Shown piece by piece: positions 11,601 to 22,071 of a DNA stretch of 30,556 nucleotides. Location: contig FN649759.1 in NCBI GenBank assembly GCA_000310025.1, positions 60,120-90,675 of the forward strand. The letters are read 5' to 3'. Origin of the DNA: Ectocarpus siliculosus. Lineage: Eukaryota > Sar > Phaeophyceae > Ectocarpales > Ectocarpaceae. Below the pieces are notes generated by a model. That model saw only the letters and a program-made list of their open reading frames with translations. It was not told the origin of the DNA and made no database searches. Each line of letters begins with the position of its first letter. Positions within the stretch are counted from its first letter, which is position 1. A program made the translations under genes and the position numbers.

Positions 11601-12050
11601 ACATACTTTTGCTGAGGTGATGTTCAAACCAGGGACGATTGGTGTACAATCTGAAGGGAGCCTGTGAGCCTGTTTCGTCTCGTTTCCCCCCCCCACCCGC
11701 GCTACGGGACTGTTAGCTGGCGGGACTGTCATCATTCCTCACTTTGAAAACTGAACACCTACTCCTCTGCTCTGCTCGCAGCAGCAAGCTAGATGTGCTA
11801 GAGTACAATCTGTGCTAGAATATTGGTGCCGGGGTCGTGTTGCCTGTACCCCTGCGTGTACTTCGTGTTGCGGATCAGGCCAGATGTACAACCCAAATCT
11901 ACGCATCAAAGAATCTCCTGTCACCTCAGCCGCGCCCTTCACTGCAAGGTGCGCATTGAGCGCCGCCAAAGTATCAGCCGATAACGCATCGAGTGTGATC
12001 TCAGGAGGCTCGCCATCGCTGGAAGTGCTTGACGACCGGGAGCGAGACAT
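8678..12050 (-). CDS. EEF1AKMT1: EEF1AKMT1-like (EFM5 family) eEF1A lysine methyltransferase
   Basis: Seven exons on the minus strand join in perfect phase: 12050-11925, 11294-11224, 10808-10703, 10392-10289, 9778-9694, 9104-8972 and 8832-8678, encoding 259 residues against about 214 in the human protein. Family landmarks occur in the expected order: EDFGLSQFWY (around residues 58-67), IISAPSV (about 90-96), YIFEYDRRF (about 119-127), YYDFNEPL (137-144) and the catalytic DPPY at 160-163. The extra length is an acidic/serine-rich N-terminus and an insert after NPECIGKFLETAD, before the strand that reads MMFITS. Proteins of this family are cytosolic S-adenosylmethionine-dependent methyltransferases that modify a lysine of elongation factor 1A; the older label was N6-adenine DNA methyltransferase (N6AMT2). 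The ATG at 12050 opens a Ser-rich exon followed by ITLDALSADTLAALNAHL, which matches the family's N-terminal helix. The 3' end is GGWVEEEED then TAA. Confidence 0.9.
9120..9181 (-). repeat. AGC/AGT (sense CTG/CTA) triplet array in a 3' splice region
   Basis: The plus strand reads (AGC)n interrupted by (AGT)n. In the sense of the EEF1AKMT1-like gene this is CTG/CTA. It ends about 15 nt before the acceptor of the exon starting at 9104 and probably serves as its pyrimidine-rich tract. Confidence 0.85.
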
Positions 12051-13806
12051 CCTGCGCGTCTGGGGCTGTGAATGTGTGACTCAAAACAAAATCGTGGATG
12101 GATCATGCTTGTCCACGCAGCCGTGAGGGGGGGTCCAACTATCCTCTGTGTGCCCCCGCCGTTATCCCATTTGATATTTGTTCCCATTAGATATCCCACC
12201 AATCCCGCGCCCCCCACCAACCCTCAGCCCCCAACGGGCATCTATTATAGACGTCTAGACACCCCGTGGCGTACCCCTTCATTCCCCGCTTGTCCGCGGT
12301 TTGTTGTGCCGGGGTGGCTTGTTTGCGTGTGTTGCTGCCATTTTCTGGTCCTCATCGCGAGGACGTAAATATCAATGATATCACACAGAAATCGCGACAT
12401 ATTCGGAAAGCTCGATGTCCTCTTTCTTATCTACAGCAAAGAGTGGCGGGGTGTCGAAAATGTCGGCGTTGGAATCGGTCTCGTCTGGAGCTTGCCGAAA
12501 ACGTATCGTTGTTCACATATGTCCTCTTCGTCGCGGAGTTATCGACGTTTCTTTGAAAGTGGCTCAAATGGGGGTGTGTGGTATCTCATCTCCCCTACCT
12601 ACTGGTCGGGCTCCACGGCAGCGCGGAACAGGATTGATTCGGAGTTTGCTCGACGATGGGACCTGTGCCCGAGACGCATGCCCTTAGCGCTATCTCTTGC
12701 CCCACAAAGGCGACAAAATGGAGCCAATTCACGTGCCTGTCGCAAAGGCATTTCCTCTACTACTTCATGATGACAAATCCCTCTTCTTGCTGTCGTCAAC
12801 GTCTCTTTAAATCACAGTGACCACTTCAGCAGAAGTCTGCTAAGCCTGTGGCGGTGAACACCCAGCGGTGAAAAACCACACTACAGAAATATCTCCTGTT
12901 TACCTACTTTGTACACATCATCAGTGCAGGCGCGGGCGTCGTGTTTTGTGGGGGTGGGAAAGTCCCGTAACGTCCAAAAACCCGAACATGCCAGCGACGA
13001 GGCACACGCGACAACGGGAGGGCAGGCACCGTCAGCCGTATGCCATGGCTTGTTGGAGTTCAGAGTCGCAAGAAGATCGTCTCGAAGAGCTTGGTAATCT
13101 CTTATGACTTGCACATCGTCTACATAGTTATCGCTTTATTATCGTCCACATACGCGTGTCGTTTTTTAGAGAAAAAGCTCTTTGACAACGCTCAACGCTT
13201 TTCCACACATGTTTCCAAAAGCGGAACTGCTGTGCTCACAACGGTGCGCGGCGTGTAGGCGGCAACAGCCACAACGCACCCACAACCGAATTGCCATTGT
13301 CAAGTGCAACAGGCATGCAACGGCCGCCACCAATCTCTCTACTCTTACCCCTCTCAACTGCCCTTTTCCCGTTCCCCTTTGCAATATTTCCGGGTTTGCT
13401 CGCTGAGGCCGTCAAGGGGCGCATCCAACGAGGTCACTACAAGCCCGAGCACTCCACGATGGGACCCTGACGTGTGAATATATCACACCGTTTGCCGGGA
13501 AACGAGTGTGCGCATCACGCATCCGGGTCCCCCCTTCTCTAGCACCTGTGCACGCGTTTCACGAAACGGAACGAAAAGAGTAACCCAGTGGGAGGAGAAC
13601 TGGTGAGCAAAGAGAACCGGTGAGCAAACAGCAGTAGTGAATCGTATTTGAGCTCTTCCAAACGACAAAAAAACATCAGCAACAACGGAAAAATCGCAAA
13701 CATCGAAAGAAACGTTGCGATACCGCACACACACTGAAAGCATCGAGAACCTATTATACTACGATAATAGTAGGAGGGAAAGAGAGGGGCTCCAACGAAC
13801 AAATCA

Positions 13807-14160
13807 ACCCCCCCCCCCCCCCCCCCTAATGCAAAAAAGTTTGGGAATAGAATTGGGGTTTTGTTGGTTGGGAAAGAAGTTTTAAAAAAGGGGGGCCCCG
13901 GCGGGGTTTGGCATTGGGGTTGGGGGGTTTTTGCTTGGGAAGGAAGTTTTAAAAAAAAGCGAATAATTTGTGAGGTTGGGAAACAAGGTAAAGGTTTTTT
14001 TTTGGCTCTGGTTTTTTTGGTTTTGGGGGAAAAAAGAAAGGGGGGGGAAGAAAATAAGGTTGGGGGGGGCGAAAAACCTTAATTCCCGAAAAAGGGAAAA
14101 AAGGAAGTTTGGTTAAAATGGGTAAGGACCCTTGAAGGAATTAAAAAGGGGTTTTAAATG
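13807..14160. other. Low-quality contig tail, degraded copy of about 14764-15110
   Basis: After a run of about 22 C, the text reads as a homopolymer-smeared version of the sequence that follows the poly-C run at 14764-14782. For example, TTTGGCATTGGGGTTGGG matches TTTGCCATCGGGGTTGGG, and AAGGACCCTTGAAGGAATTA matches AAGCACCCTCGAGGCAGTTA. This is typical of reads failing beyond a homopolymer. Any open frame in it is spurious. Confidence 0.88.
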
Positions 14161-14260
14161 NNNNNNNNNNNNNNNNNNNNNNNNNNNNNNNNNNNNNNNN
14201 NNNNNNNNNNNNNNNNNNNNNNNNNNNNNNNNNNNNNNNNNNNNNNNNNNNNNNNNNNNN
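14161..14260. other. Assembly gap of 100 N
   Basis: Exactly 100 N, the usual placeholder for a gap of unknown size. The flanking sequences indicate that the two contigs actually overlap. Confidence 0.99.
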
Positions 14261-14783
14261 GTGCAACAGGCATGAAACGCCCCCCACAATTTTTTTTTTT
14301 TTTCCCCTTTTAAATTCCCTTTTTCCCTTTCCCTTTTGAAATTTTTCCGGTTTTCCTCGCGGAGCCCTCCAAGGGGCCCTTCCAAGGGGGTCATTACAAC
14401 CCGGACCCTTCCAGGAGGGGCCCCTGAGGTGGAAATTTTCCCCCCCTTTTCCGGGAAAAGGGGTGGGCGCATCACCCTTCGGGTTCCCCCTTTTTTTACC
14501 CCCTGGCCCCGTTTTTCAGAAAAGGGAAAAAAAAGGTTACCCCAGGGGGGGGAAAATTGGTGACAAAAGAAACCCGGGGACCAAACCCCATTAGTAATTT
14601 TTTTTTGGTTTTTTCCAACCGAAAAAAAAACTTCCCCACCACGGAAAAATTCCCAAACTTGAAAAAAAACGTTGGGTTCCCCCCCCCCCCCTAAAACCTT
14701 GGAAACCTTTTTTTTTTCCGTTATTATTGGGGGGAAAAGAGGGGGGTTCCAAGAAAAAAATCACCCCCCCCCCCCCCCCCCCG
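14261..14783. other. Low-quality contig head, degraded copy of about 13300-13828
   Basis: It begins GTGCAACAGGCATGAAACG, matching GTGCAACAGGCATGCAACG at about 13301, and follows that region collinearly to the poly-C run with widespread homopolymer errors. CTCGCGGAGCCCTCCAAGGG matches CTCGCTGAGGCCGTCAAGGG, and the TTATTATTGGGGGGAAAAGA block matches ATAATAGTAGGAGGGAAAGA. Confidence 0.88.
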
Positions 14784-15078
14784 TAGCGCAACGATGTTTG
14801 CCATCGGAGTTGGGTTTTCGTCGCTTGGCAACGACGTTGTAAAACAGGCCGCCCCCGCCGGTGTTTGCCATCGGGGTTGGGTGTTCGTCGCTTGGCAGCG
14901 ATGTTGTAAAACAAGCCGATCACTTCGTGAGCTCGGCAACCAGGTTACCGCTTTTTTTTTGCCTCTGTTTTTTTTGTTTTTGCGGTAACCATGAATGGTG
15001 GTCGAGTAGATTATGTTGTGCGGGGTCGAGAACCCTCACTCCGCGCAAAGGGGATAACCGCACGTTGTGTTAAATCGG

Positions 15079-18000
15079 TCAAGCACCCTCGAGGCAGTTA
15101 CACAGCGCTTCCAACTGTCTCTGGAAGTGAAAGCGCCAGAAAATAAATTAAGTCATACGCAGCTGTCATCCGCAACCAAGGAAGTAAGCACAAGATGCCG
15201 AACACCCCTCGCAGGATGCAGCGCACCCTTCATGCGACTCGCCGAATACCTCACGGCGCTTCGCGCTTGGTGATGTGAGAGCCCGGTCCGGTGAGAACCC
15301 GGCGTGCTCCGTCCCGGCATTTGTAGGGATGCGAGGTCAATGGTCTAACGACTACGGCATGCACGACTATGAGTACACCCCCCCCCCCCCCCCCCGCCGC
15401 TTGAAACACTTGCCGCCCATGGAAACACTCCCCAAAACCCCCAACGCACCTTCGCGTGCCACTTGAACAGCGGCCCGTTGTTGCGAGGCATCCCCAGGCC
15501 CTTGTAGACGTACTTGACGAGGACGTCGATCTCGTCCAAGGACAGACCGGCCAGGCAGTTCTCTATCTGGTCCTCGCGGACCCCCGTGAGCACCATCAAT
15601 ACGCACTCCGTGCTCTTAGCCTGGTTCGCGGGGAGGACATGAGATGGGGAGTTGGGTCACTGGTCTATACCCGGGTACGTGTGGGATGGGAAGTTGGGTC
15701 ACTGGTCTACACTCGGATACGGGGAGGGTACTTGTATGAACAACCGGGAGGGAAGTTGGGTCAACGGTCTACACTCGGATACGGGGAGGGTACGGGCAAC
15801 CGCGGTGGGGAGTTGGGTCACTGGTTATACCCGGATGTACGAGGATGTTACGAGCAACCGGGACGGGGAGTTGGCTACTGATCAACACCCAGGTACGGGG
15901 AGGATATCGACAACCTTGATGAGAAGTTGGGTCACTGATCTTACTCGCATGCGGGTAGGGTATACGCAACAGGGATGGGTAGTATCATGAACCCAGATAC
16001 GGGGACGGTATGAGCAACCGAGATGGGGAGTTGGCTACTGATCTACTTCTAATCCGAATACGGGGAGGTTATGAGATGGGAAGTTGGGTCACTGGTCATA
16101 TAACCCGCTTCGGACCCGTCGGTGCTGGCTCCGAGACGATTGAACCCGCGGGTGCTCGACCCGGATCCCAAGAAAATGAAGGACATGACGTTTTGACACG
16201 TAAATCGAGTGAACCAAGGGGGGTGTCTTACGCATGCACCGCCAAAGGGATATATGATGCGGTCCATCACGATGCACGTCCAGCTAAATAGTTTCAATTT
16301 CCTTCCATATCAAACGCCTGTAGGGGGGAGGCAAGAACGCACCGGTTATGCGTTTGCAAGATAAGCACCAACCACCCCCCCCCCCAAGTCGCTGTAATCA
16401 ATACCACAAGACGAGCGAAATCAATCAAGTCAACTCGTCCAACCTTGACGGCTTCGTCCTTGCAGAAGATAGGCGGGTCCTCGAGCGATTTCCGGAGCGC
16501 CCCGCCGGGGTCTCTGTGCAGCATCCCCCGCACAGCCGTCTGTCATTCGAACCGACAAGAGAGCTGGGTTAAAGTCACGGCAAAACAGGAGGTGGTGCTA
16601 CACGCATAGCACGTGGTCTTCTGAGCGTCTGGTCCGTCTTCTACAATACATCCAAGATGTTCCTTCGTCCGTTCCCAAAACAAACAACGCCCGCCTTTTG
16701 AACTGAGCTCCTCGTGACACACAACAACGTTCTTGAAAAAACAAGCACGTGCTCTCACCTCTCGTTGCTGCACCTCGCCCATAGCCGCAGGGTCAGACAC
16801 CGCGCCCGGGACCTTGCTCGGTGCTCCCGCGCCCCCTCCTCCGACCACAGGGGGCTGGTAACCCCCCCCCGAGGCGGCAGCAGGCGGGGGCGGCGAGTAC
16901 CCCTGCTGCGAGGACGGCGGTGAAGCGCTCCTGTACTGCTGCACCGGCGCCAACGCAGCCGGTGCCGGTGCCGCCACGGGGGGGTTGTACCTTCCCCCTC
17001 CGCCGCCGTACTGCGCCGCGGCGGGAGGCTGGTACGCCGCGGCCGGCGGCGGGGGGACGGCAGCCGGTACCGGGGGCGAGTAAGGGGCCGGCGCCGGCGC
17101 CGGCGGCGACGAGCTGAAGGTAGACCGCAGCCCCGTGTAGGGCTCCGCGGCAGGCTGTGATGACGGAGGGGGCGGGGGCTGGGCCGCGGGAGTCACTTTC
17201 CGGAGCGCGACCGTAGGCGCGGCCGGCGGGATGTGCGCGGCCGGCGTGTAGGACGGGATCGCCGGGGCGGGGGGCTGGTATCCCGACGATGGGGGAGACG
17301 TCGCCGCCGGTGCCGGGGGTTGATACCCGTACGATGATGAGGCCGGGGGCGGGGGAGGCGAGCTCGCTGCTGCCGGTGTCGGCGGAGGCGGGGGCTGGTA
17401 ACCTCCCGTGGGCGCTGCCGGGGCAGGGGGCTGGTACTGGTAGCTCGAGGAGGCGGAGGGGACCGGGGGCGGGGGCTGGTACCCTCCCTGGATTGCGGCT
17501 GGCTGCTGTGGGAGCGGGCGACAAGGCGGGCGAAGGGAGAGAAAACTGCAAATCATAAGTTACGGCGATGGTGACAGCGTTGCCCACCATTCATGTACAC
17601 AGCAGTTGGGGCATGCGTTTTGCGTGACTAAACCTACAGCTATAAGTACATCCATGCTTACACCACACAACTGTAGATGGTGACAACATGCTCACAAATA
17701 AAGCGTCTCCAATATCGTCTCCCAAAGTGCTAACCGCTACATACCACGACGCCTACATCTGTACACCGTACCGGCGGCGGCGGCGGCTGGGACCTCGGCA
17801 CTGCCGGCGGGGCAGGGGGCTGGTAGCTCGGCACCGCCGGGGGGGCCGGTGGTTGGTAGCTTGGCACCGCCGGCGGGGCGGGGGGATGGTAGGCAGACGG
17901 CACCGGGGGGGGCGGCGGCGAGGAGCTCGGTATCAGCGACGGCCCCCGCGCCGCCGGCGCTGAGTGCGCCAGCATCGGCCGGACGCCGCCGGGGACCGGC

Positions 18001-18293
18001 GGGGGCGAGCTCATCGGCACGGGCGGCGGCGAGGCTCCCGGCACCGAAGGGGGCCCCCGGCTTGGAACGGGCGGCGGAGGGGGGGACACTCCCGTCCGCG
18101 GGGGGCCGTAAGACGGCACCGGCGGCGGCGCCGCAGCGGGGATGGACGGAGGAGCGGAGCTGGGGATTGGCGGGGGGCCGGCAGACGGGACGGGTGGCGG
18201 CGGTGGTGCTGAACCTGGGAGTGGCGGGGGTGCTGACCCGGGGAGCGGCGGTGGCCCACGCCGGGGAGGCGGTGGTGGCGGCGGCGCCGACAT
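15079..18293 (-). CDS. ARPC5: Proline-rich protein fused to ARPC5 (Arp2/3 complex p16 subunit)
   Basis: Five exons, all joined in phase 0: 18293-17772, 17505-16759, 16539-16444, 15620-15450 and possibly 15120-15079; 525 residues if all are right. Residues 1-174 are nearly pure Pro/Ala/Ser/Gly with PPPLPGSA and PPPPPVPS motifs. Residues 175-416 carry repeated GYQPPAPA-type units. The C-terminus is a clear ARPC5 domain: GEVQQRE, then MLHRDPGGALRKSLEDPP and CKDEAVK, then VREDQIENCLAGLSLDEIDV and LVKYVYKGLG, ending with KWHAK. ARPC5 is a subunit of the Arp2/3 actin-branching complex and is normally about 150 residues. Polyproline of this kind binds profilin and SH3/WW domains and is usual in WASP/WAVE activators rather than in Arp2/3 subunits. 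ATG 18293 is the first in-frame Met of exon 1. The last exon has a good acceptor (CTTTCACTTCCAG), but its 13 residues do not closely resemble ARPC5 ends. Two separate or alternatively started products remain possible. Confidence 0.8.
15275..15394 (+). repeat. Dispersed poly-C-tailed repeat, copy 1
   Basis: It contains CCCGTCCCGGCAT-like and GCGAGGTCAATGGTCTAACG sequence, then ACTACGGCATGCACGACT, then ATGAGTAC and a C run. It matches the copies at 27098-27192 and 27205-27318 and the inverted copy at about 24838-24920. It lies in the last intron of the ARPC5 gene, on the antisense strand. Confidence 0.8.
15640..16095 (+). repeat. Minisatellite in the third ARPC5 intron
   Basis: About eight imperfect units of roughly 55-60 bp. 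The unit runs approximately GATGGGGAGTTGGGTCACTG, then GTCTACACCCGGATACGGGG, then AGGGTATGAGCAACCGG. Units differ by substitutions and small deletions. The array fills about half of the intron between exons 3 and 4. Confidence 0.9.
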
Positions 18294-19199
18294 GATGTTG
18301 TTGCCTCGCGTTCGATCTCTCGGCGGGCTGCGGCTGCTGCGACCTATGGGATGCCGGATGAAACGGGAGAGAGATGGCAAAAGGGTAGGGGGGTAAACCG
18401 GCTTGGAAGGAGGAGCATCGGAAAGGGTTCCACGAAGAAGCTGTGTGCTTCCTACTACGGTACATTTGTGGAAGGAGTTGCAGCTTGCAAAAACACTAAA
18501 ACACGAAGAAACACAACCAATTCATAGCGTCAGCGGAAGCTACCTGTGTGTCTATACGATTCCCCGAGCAGCAAACAGCGATGTCTCTGGACAGCTCAAT
18601 ATGTTTTCGCGCTGTGCGGAACCTGGCGACGCTGAAAAAAAAACCCTCGAAGGACACCGCGGGTACACTATTATTGTGGCTACTGCTTTTGGTCTTGCCG
18701 ACCAGAAAGAGTTCCTCGCTCCAAGACACGACGTCACAGCAGAGTCGTGTAGCTGACACCATCCGTACATATCTGCCTGCTGTCCCTCCTGCCCGTGTGC
18801 GAACCCCTCTCTCTTCTACACCATTTTGTTCGGAGGAACCTTGTAGGGAGGTGTAGGATGTTGCGCCATGATCGACGCGCAGCATCAACCAAATTTTCAT
18901 TTTGGCGAGAGCAACACCAAGGAAAGCGGACCAATTATGCAATATCTCTCTCTCACCACCTCTGTCTCCCTCTGTTGTTGGCGCCTCTCACAGCACGCAC
19001 GTGCTGGCTGTGGCAGTGGTGTATCGATGCGCCGTGCGATGAACATCCAGCAGACATCCCGCCGCGGACTTCGCCCCCCCCCCCCCCTAAAAGGGGCTCC
19101 GTGCCTAACAAAGGGCCGAGCGCGGGGAGTGCGCAAAATGCACACCAGCTGTCTATTCACAACACCTCGTTGGGGAAGCGAGGAGCGCATAGTAGCACC
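18294..19199. promoter_or_regulatory. Divergent intergenic region (ARPC5 / QCR2 promoters)
   Basis: About 0.9 kb separates the start codons of two divergently transcribed genes, so both promoters and 5' UTRs should lie here. I see no clear TATA box or initiator. The region includes a copy (18519-18600) of a short repeat also found in QCR2 intron 1, and a C run of about 12 at 19075-19087. The sequence just before the QCR2 ATG reads AGTAGCACCATGA, a favourable start context. Confidence 0.6.
18519..18600 (+). repeat. Short dispersed repeat, copy A
   Basis: AATTCATAGCGTCAG, then TACCTGTGTGTCTA, TTCCC, GCAAACAGCGA and ending in GGCTCAAT-like sequence. The same order occurs at 20471-20556 in the same orientation. 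There is no coding potential. Confidence 0.75.
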
Positions 19200-22035
19200 A
19201 TGATTCGCGCGGTGTCGGGACCGGTAGTGGCTGCGGCGAGGGCGGCCCCCCTGCGCGCGGTGGTGGCGTCAAAGGGCATGTCTTCTTTGGTGCCTTTGGA
19301 TGAGGAGTACATGGGGTGAGTGCGTCGTGGGAGTTCTTGTGAGACCGCGACAGGGCGCGTTGCGACGGCCAACGCGCTCGGTGCGCCAGCGGCGGGTGCA
19401 CGAAACGCTGCCGTTGCTTCTGCTGAAGCTTTGCCTGCTTCCTGTGTCGATGCACACAAGAAGCAGGGATAGTGGATGTTGCGCAACGTGGTGTTTAGCT
19501 GCACCTGCCTCTTGGGGTATACCAAGAAGTGCGTGAGCGTTTCAAGCCCTTTGGGCGTGTGTTGGCAAGGGAGGGGTTCTGTGACGTTGTGTGTGTCTAT
19601 GTTTAGAGAGGATGCATTGCACTCGGGAGCAATCACGCTAGCACGACAGCCCTGGGTGAATCGCGCGAATCTAGCATGCGTGGTACCAGCAACGGTGCTC
19701 TTGGTGTCGTCGCATTGGGTGTGCACATCGTTCGAGGCACCACGCTGCTGTGGGATGCATACATGGTCTACATGCAAATCCACCCCCCCTCAGAGACAGA
19801 TGTACCTGCGAGGGTACCACAGGTAGGGGGCCTGTTTTTGTGCCGGTATATGCCCAGAGAATTGGCCGGCCGTGTACCGGACACTGGGGGCTGTTCGAGT
19901 ACAGAGTGACTTGGTGATTCAGTGTGGTGCCAGCCGAATAGTCCGGCATTTTACCTAGCACCCGCACTAGTAGTCATCCAGCACTAAACAGGGCCCCACT
20001 CCTGTCGCCTACGATACGTGCAGGGAGTGTAGAGCCCTCTTGACCCTCTGGATGAGATTGCTGTACCCGCGTCCGGGTCGTGTTTTGTGCATTCCAACCG
20101 GTTTTTCGTTAACTCTCTGGTGGCGGGATGCTCAGTTGGTGTTGTCGAATGTGAAGCCGTTCTACAATACAATACAATACGCCAGGATGCATTTTTTATT
20201 GTGGGCGCACACCGCCGTTGGTGGGGTTGTTTGCTTGTGACCACGTTAGGCGTCCGCGTCAGTTGTACTGTTATAGGATACTATACTATAGTATAGTATA
20301 GTATAGTACGGACATTAGAAGGTACTGAGCGGAGACCGGAACGGTTTTTGATGTGAAGACAACAACAACAACAACAACAACAACACACACTCCCCCCTTT
20401 TTTTTTTTTTTTCTCTTAGTATGACACAACGAATCCATCTCTATCATAGAGTCTGAGACAGATTAGCAATGAATTCATAGCGTCAGAATGTACCTGTATG
20501 TCTACGGTTTCCCAGACAGCATATAGGGACATCTCCCCTGCGGGTAACAGGCTCAATTTTTGATAATTTTTGATAGATGCCCCGCGCCCCGCCGCATGGT
20601 TACCTAATCCTGCTGTAGTTGCGCCGCCCAAACTTCTGCGCTAAACGGCACCACCACGCAGCACCAGCAACAGTGCCCTGGAGCGGCAACATATTTACTC
20701 CGTTTCAAACCGTGCTCTTTCGAATATGATCACAGCGCAGTTCGCACACCTGCCGCCTGAATGTGCTTCTTCCCACAGCCCCGTTTGCTGCTTGCGAAAG
20801 AGCAGAGAGGATTCATCGGCCTCGTGAATGCTGAGCGATTCGGTTCTGCTGTTCCCCCCCTGTAAAACGTTCATTTCTAGCTGTATGATCTTCGTTGAAG
20901 GCTCCGAGAGTCACGCACACCCGAAACCCAGCCGCCCTGCTTGATTTTGTACCTCGAATAAACTCGAGTTTCGTTTTCGCTAGGGGACTGACTGCTCTGT
21001 GTACGACCAGTGCACGACACACGACACACGATGTCATGATGACCTACTTGGCGTTTCAATAGGAAAGGTATTTACCATCATGGGTGGTGTTCTGTAAGGT
21101 GTGTGTGCTTCTTGTGACGCTCCTTAATCTGAGAGTATGCTGCTTTATAGGTCCTAAGATGGCGGCTACCACTTGCCGGGTGTATTGCCACAGGAGGTGC
21201 GCTATCCGTTGTGGGTGTGACATGACGTAATTTCATGTGTCACCGTAGTCGGAGGGCATATGCGTATGGTTGGATGTCTCACAGAAGGCGTTCCCCGCAC
21301 TCGTATGACAATTCCGTCCCATCGCATGGGAAGAATACAAATCGACCACCGTGATTCCCATCAGTTTTCGACACCTTTCATGGTGACACCCAGCGTATCC
21401 TCTCAACCTCATCGCGTGAGCCCCCCCTCTATAAGTAGTGTTGGGTTTCCAACGCTCGCGCTCGCTCGAGGGCAAGGGGACGGGGGGGAGGGGGGGGGTT
21501 GTGCCCCGTACCCGTATCCGTCCGGCCTGGTGCTAGCGCCAACCGCTGTGTTCCGTGTGCTTTTGTTTCGTCTCCTTGTAGTGTCGCGTTGTTGCTGTTG
21601 CTGTTGCTGCTGCTGATGATGAGACTGTGTTGCTGTTGTTGCTGTTGTTGCTGTTGTTGCTGTTGCTATTGCTGCTGTTGATGATGAGACTATGTTGCTC
21701 TTGTTGCTCTTGTTGATGATGGTGGTGTGTTGTTGATTGATTGATTGTTGTTGTTGCTCTTGTTCCTGACGGTTGTTGCGTCTATTCCGCCGCTGCTCGT
21801 GGTGCGGTTCGGTGCGATCGGTCGGCCGCGTGGCTCCCCCAGGTCTCCGAGCACGATGCCCGCCGCGGCGTCGGCCCCCGTCACCAAGGTGTCCACCCTC
21901 TCCAACGGCGCCAAGGTCATCACCCGCGAGAGCGGCCAGCTGGTATGTAAAATTATGTGCGGACCACGCAGTACGACTACGAGACGGGCAGATTTAGTTG
22001 TTGTTGTCGTCAGGCGGTATTTTGTGTTTGTCGCC

Positions 22036-22071
<36 letters not shown>

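Larger units (their letters stand above)
12051..15078. other. Spacer between two minus-strand genes, partly duplicated by misassembly
   Basis: This stretch lies between the start of the EEF1AKMT1-like gene and the end of the proline-rich/ARPC5 gene. It should hold the promoter of the former and the 3' UTR of the latter. No open frame matches a family I know, and I see no RNA gene. About 950 bases around the N gap appear to be redundant low-quality sequence (described separately), so the real spacer is probably nearer 2 kb. Confidence 0.6.

Noticed and set aside
13861-14563. Open frames on both sides of the N gap, including one through the Ns
   Set aside because: They lie in homopolymer-smeared contig tails or in the gap itself and encode only Lys/Gly/Phe/Pro-rich noise.
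15131-15235. Minus-strand VRCILRGVFG as the ARPC5 C-terminus
   Set aside because: It resembles the family's GCI.R motif, but the only acceptors that could open it are out of phase with the exon ending at 15450.
16793-17590. Long overlapping frames opposite or alongside the proline-rich exons
   Set aside because: GC-rich proline codons open several frames at once; only the frame giving GYQPPAPA repeats joins in phase to ARPC5.
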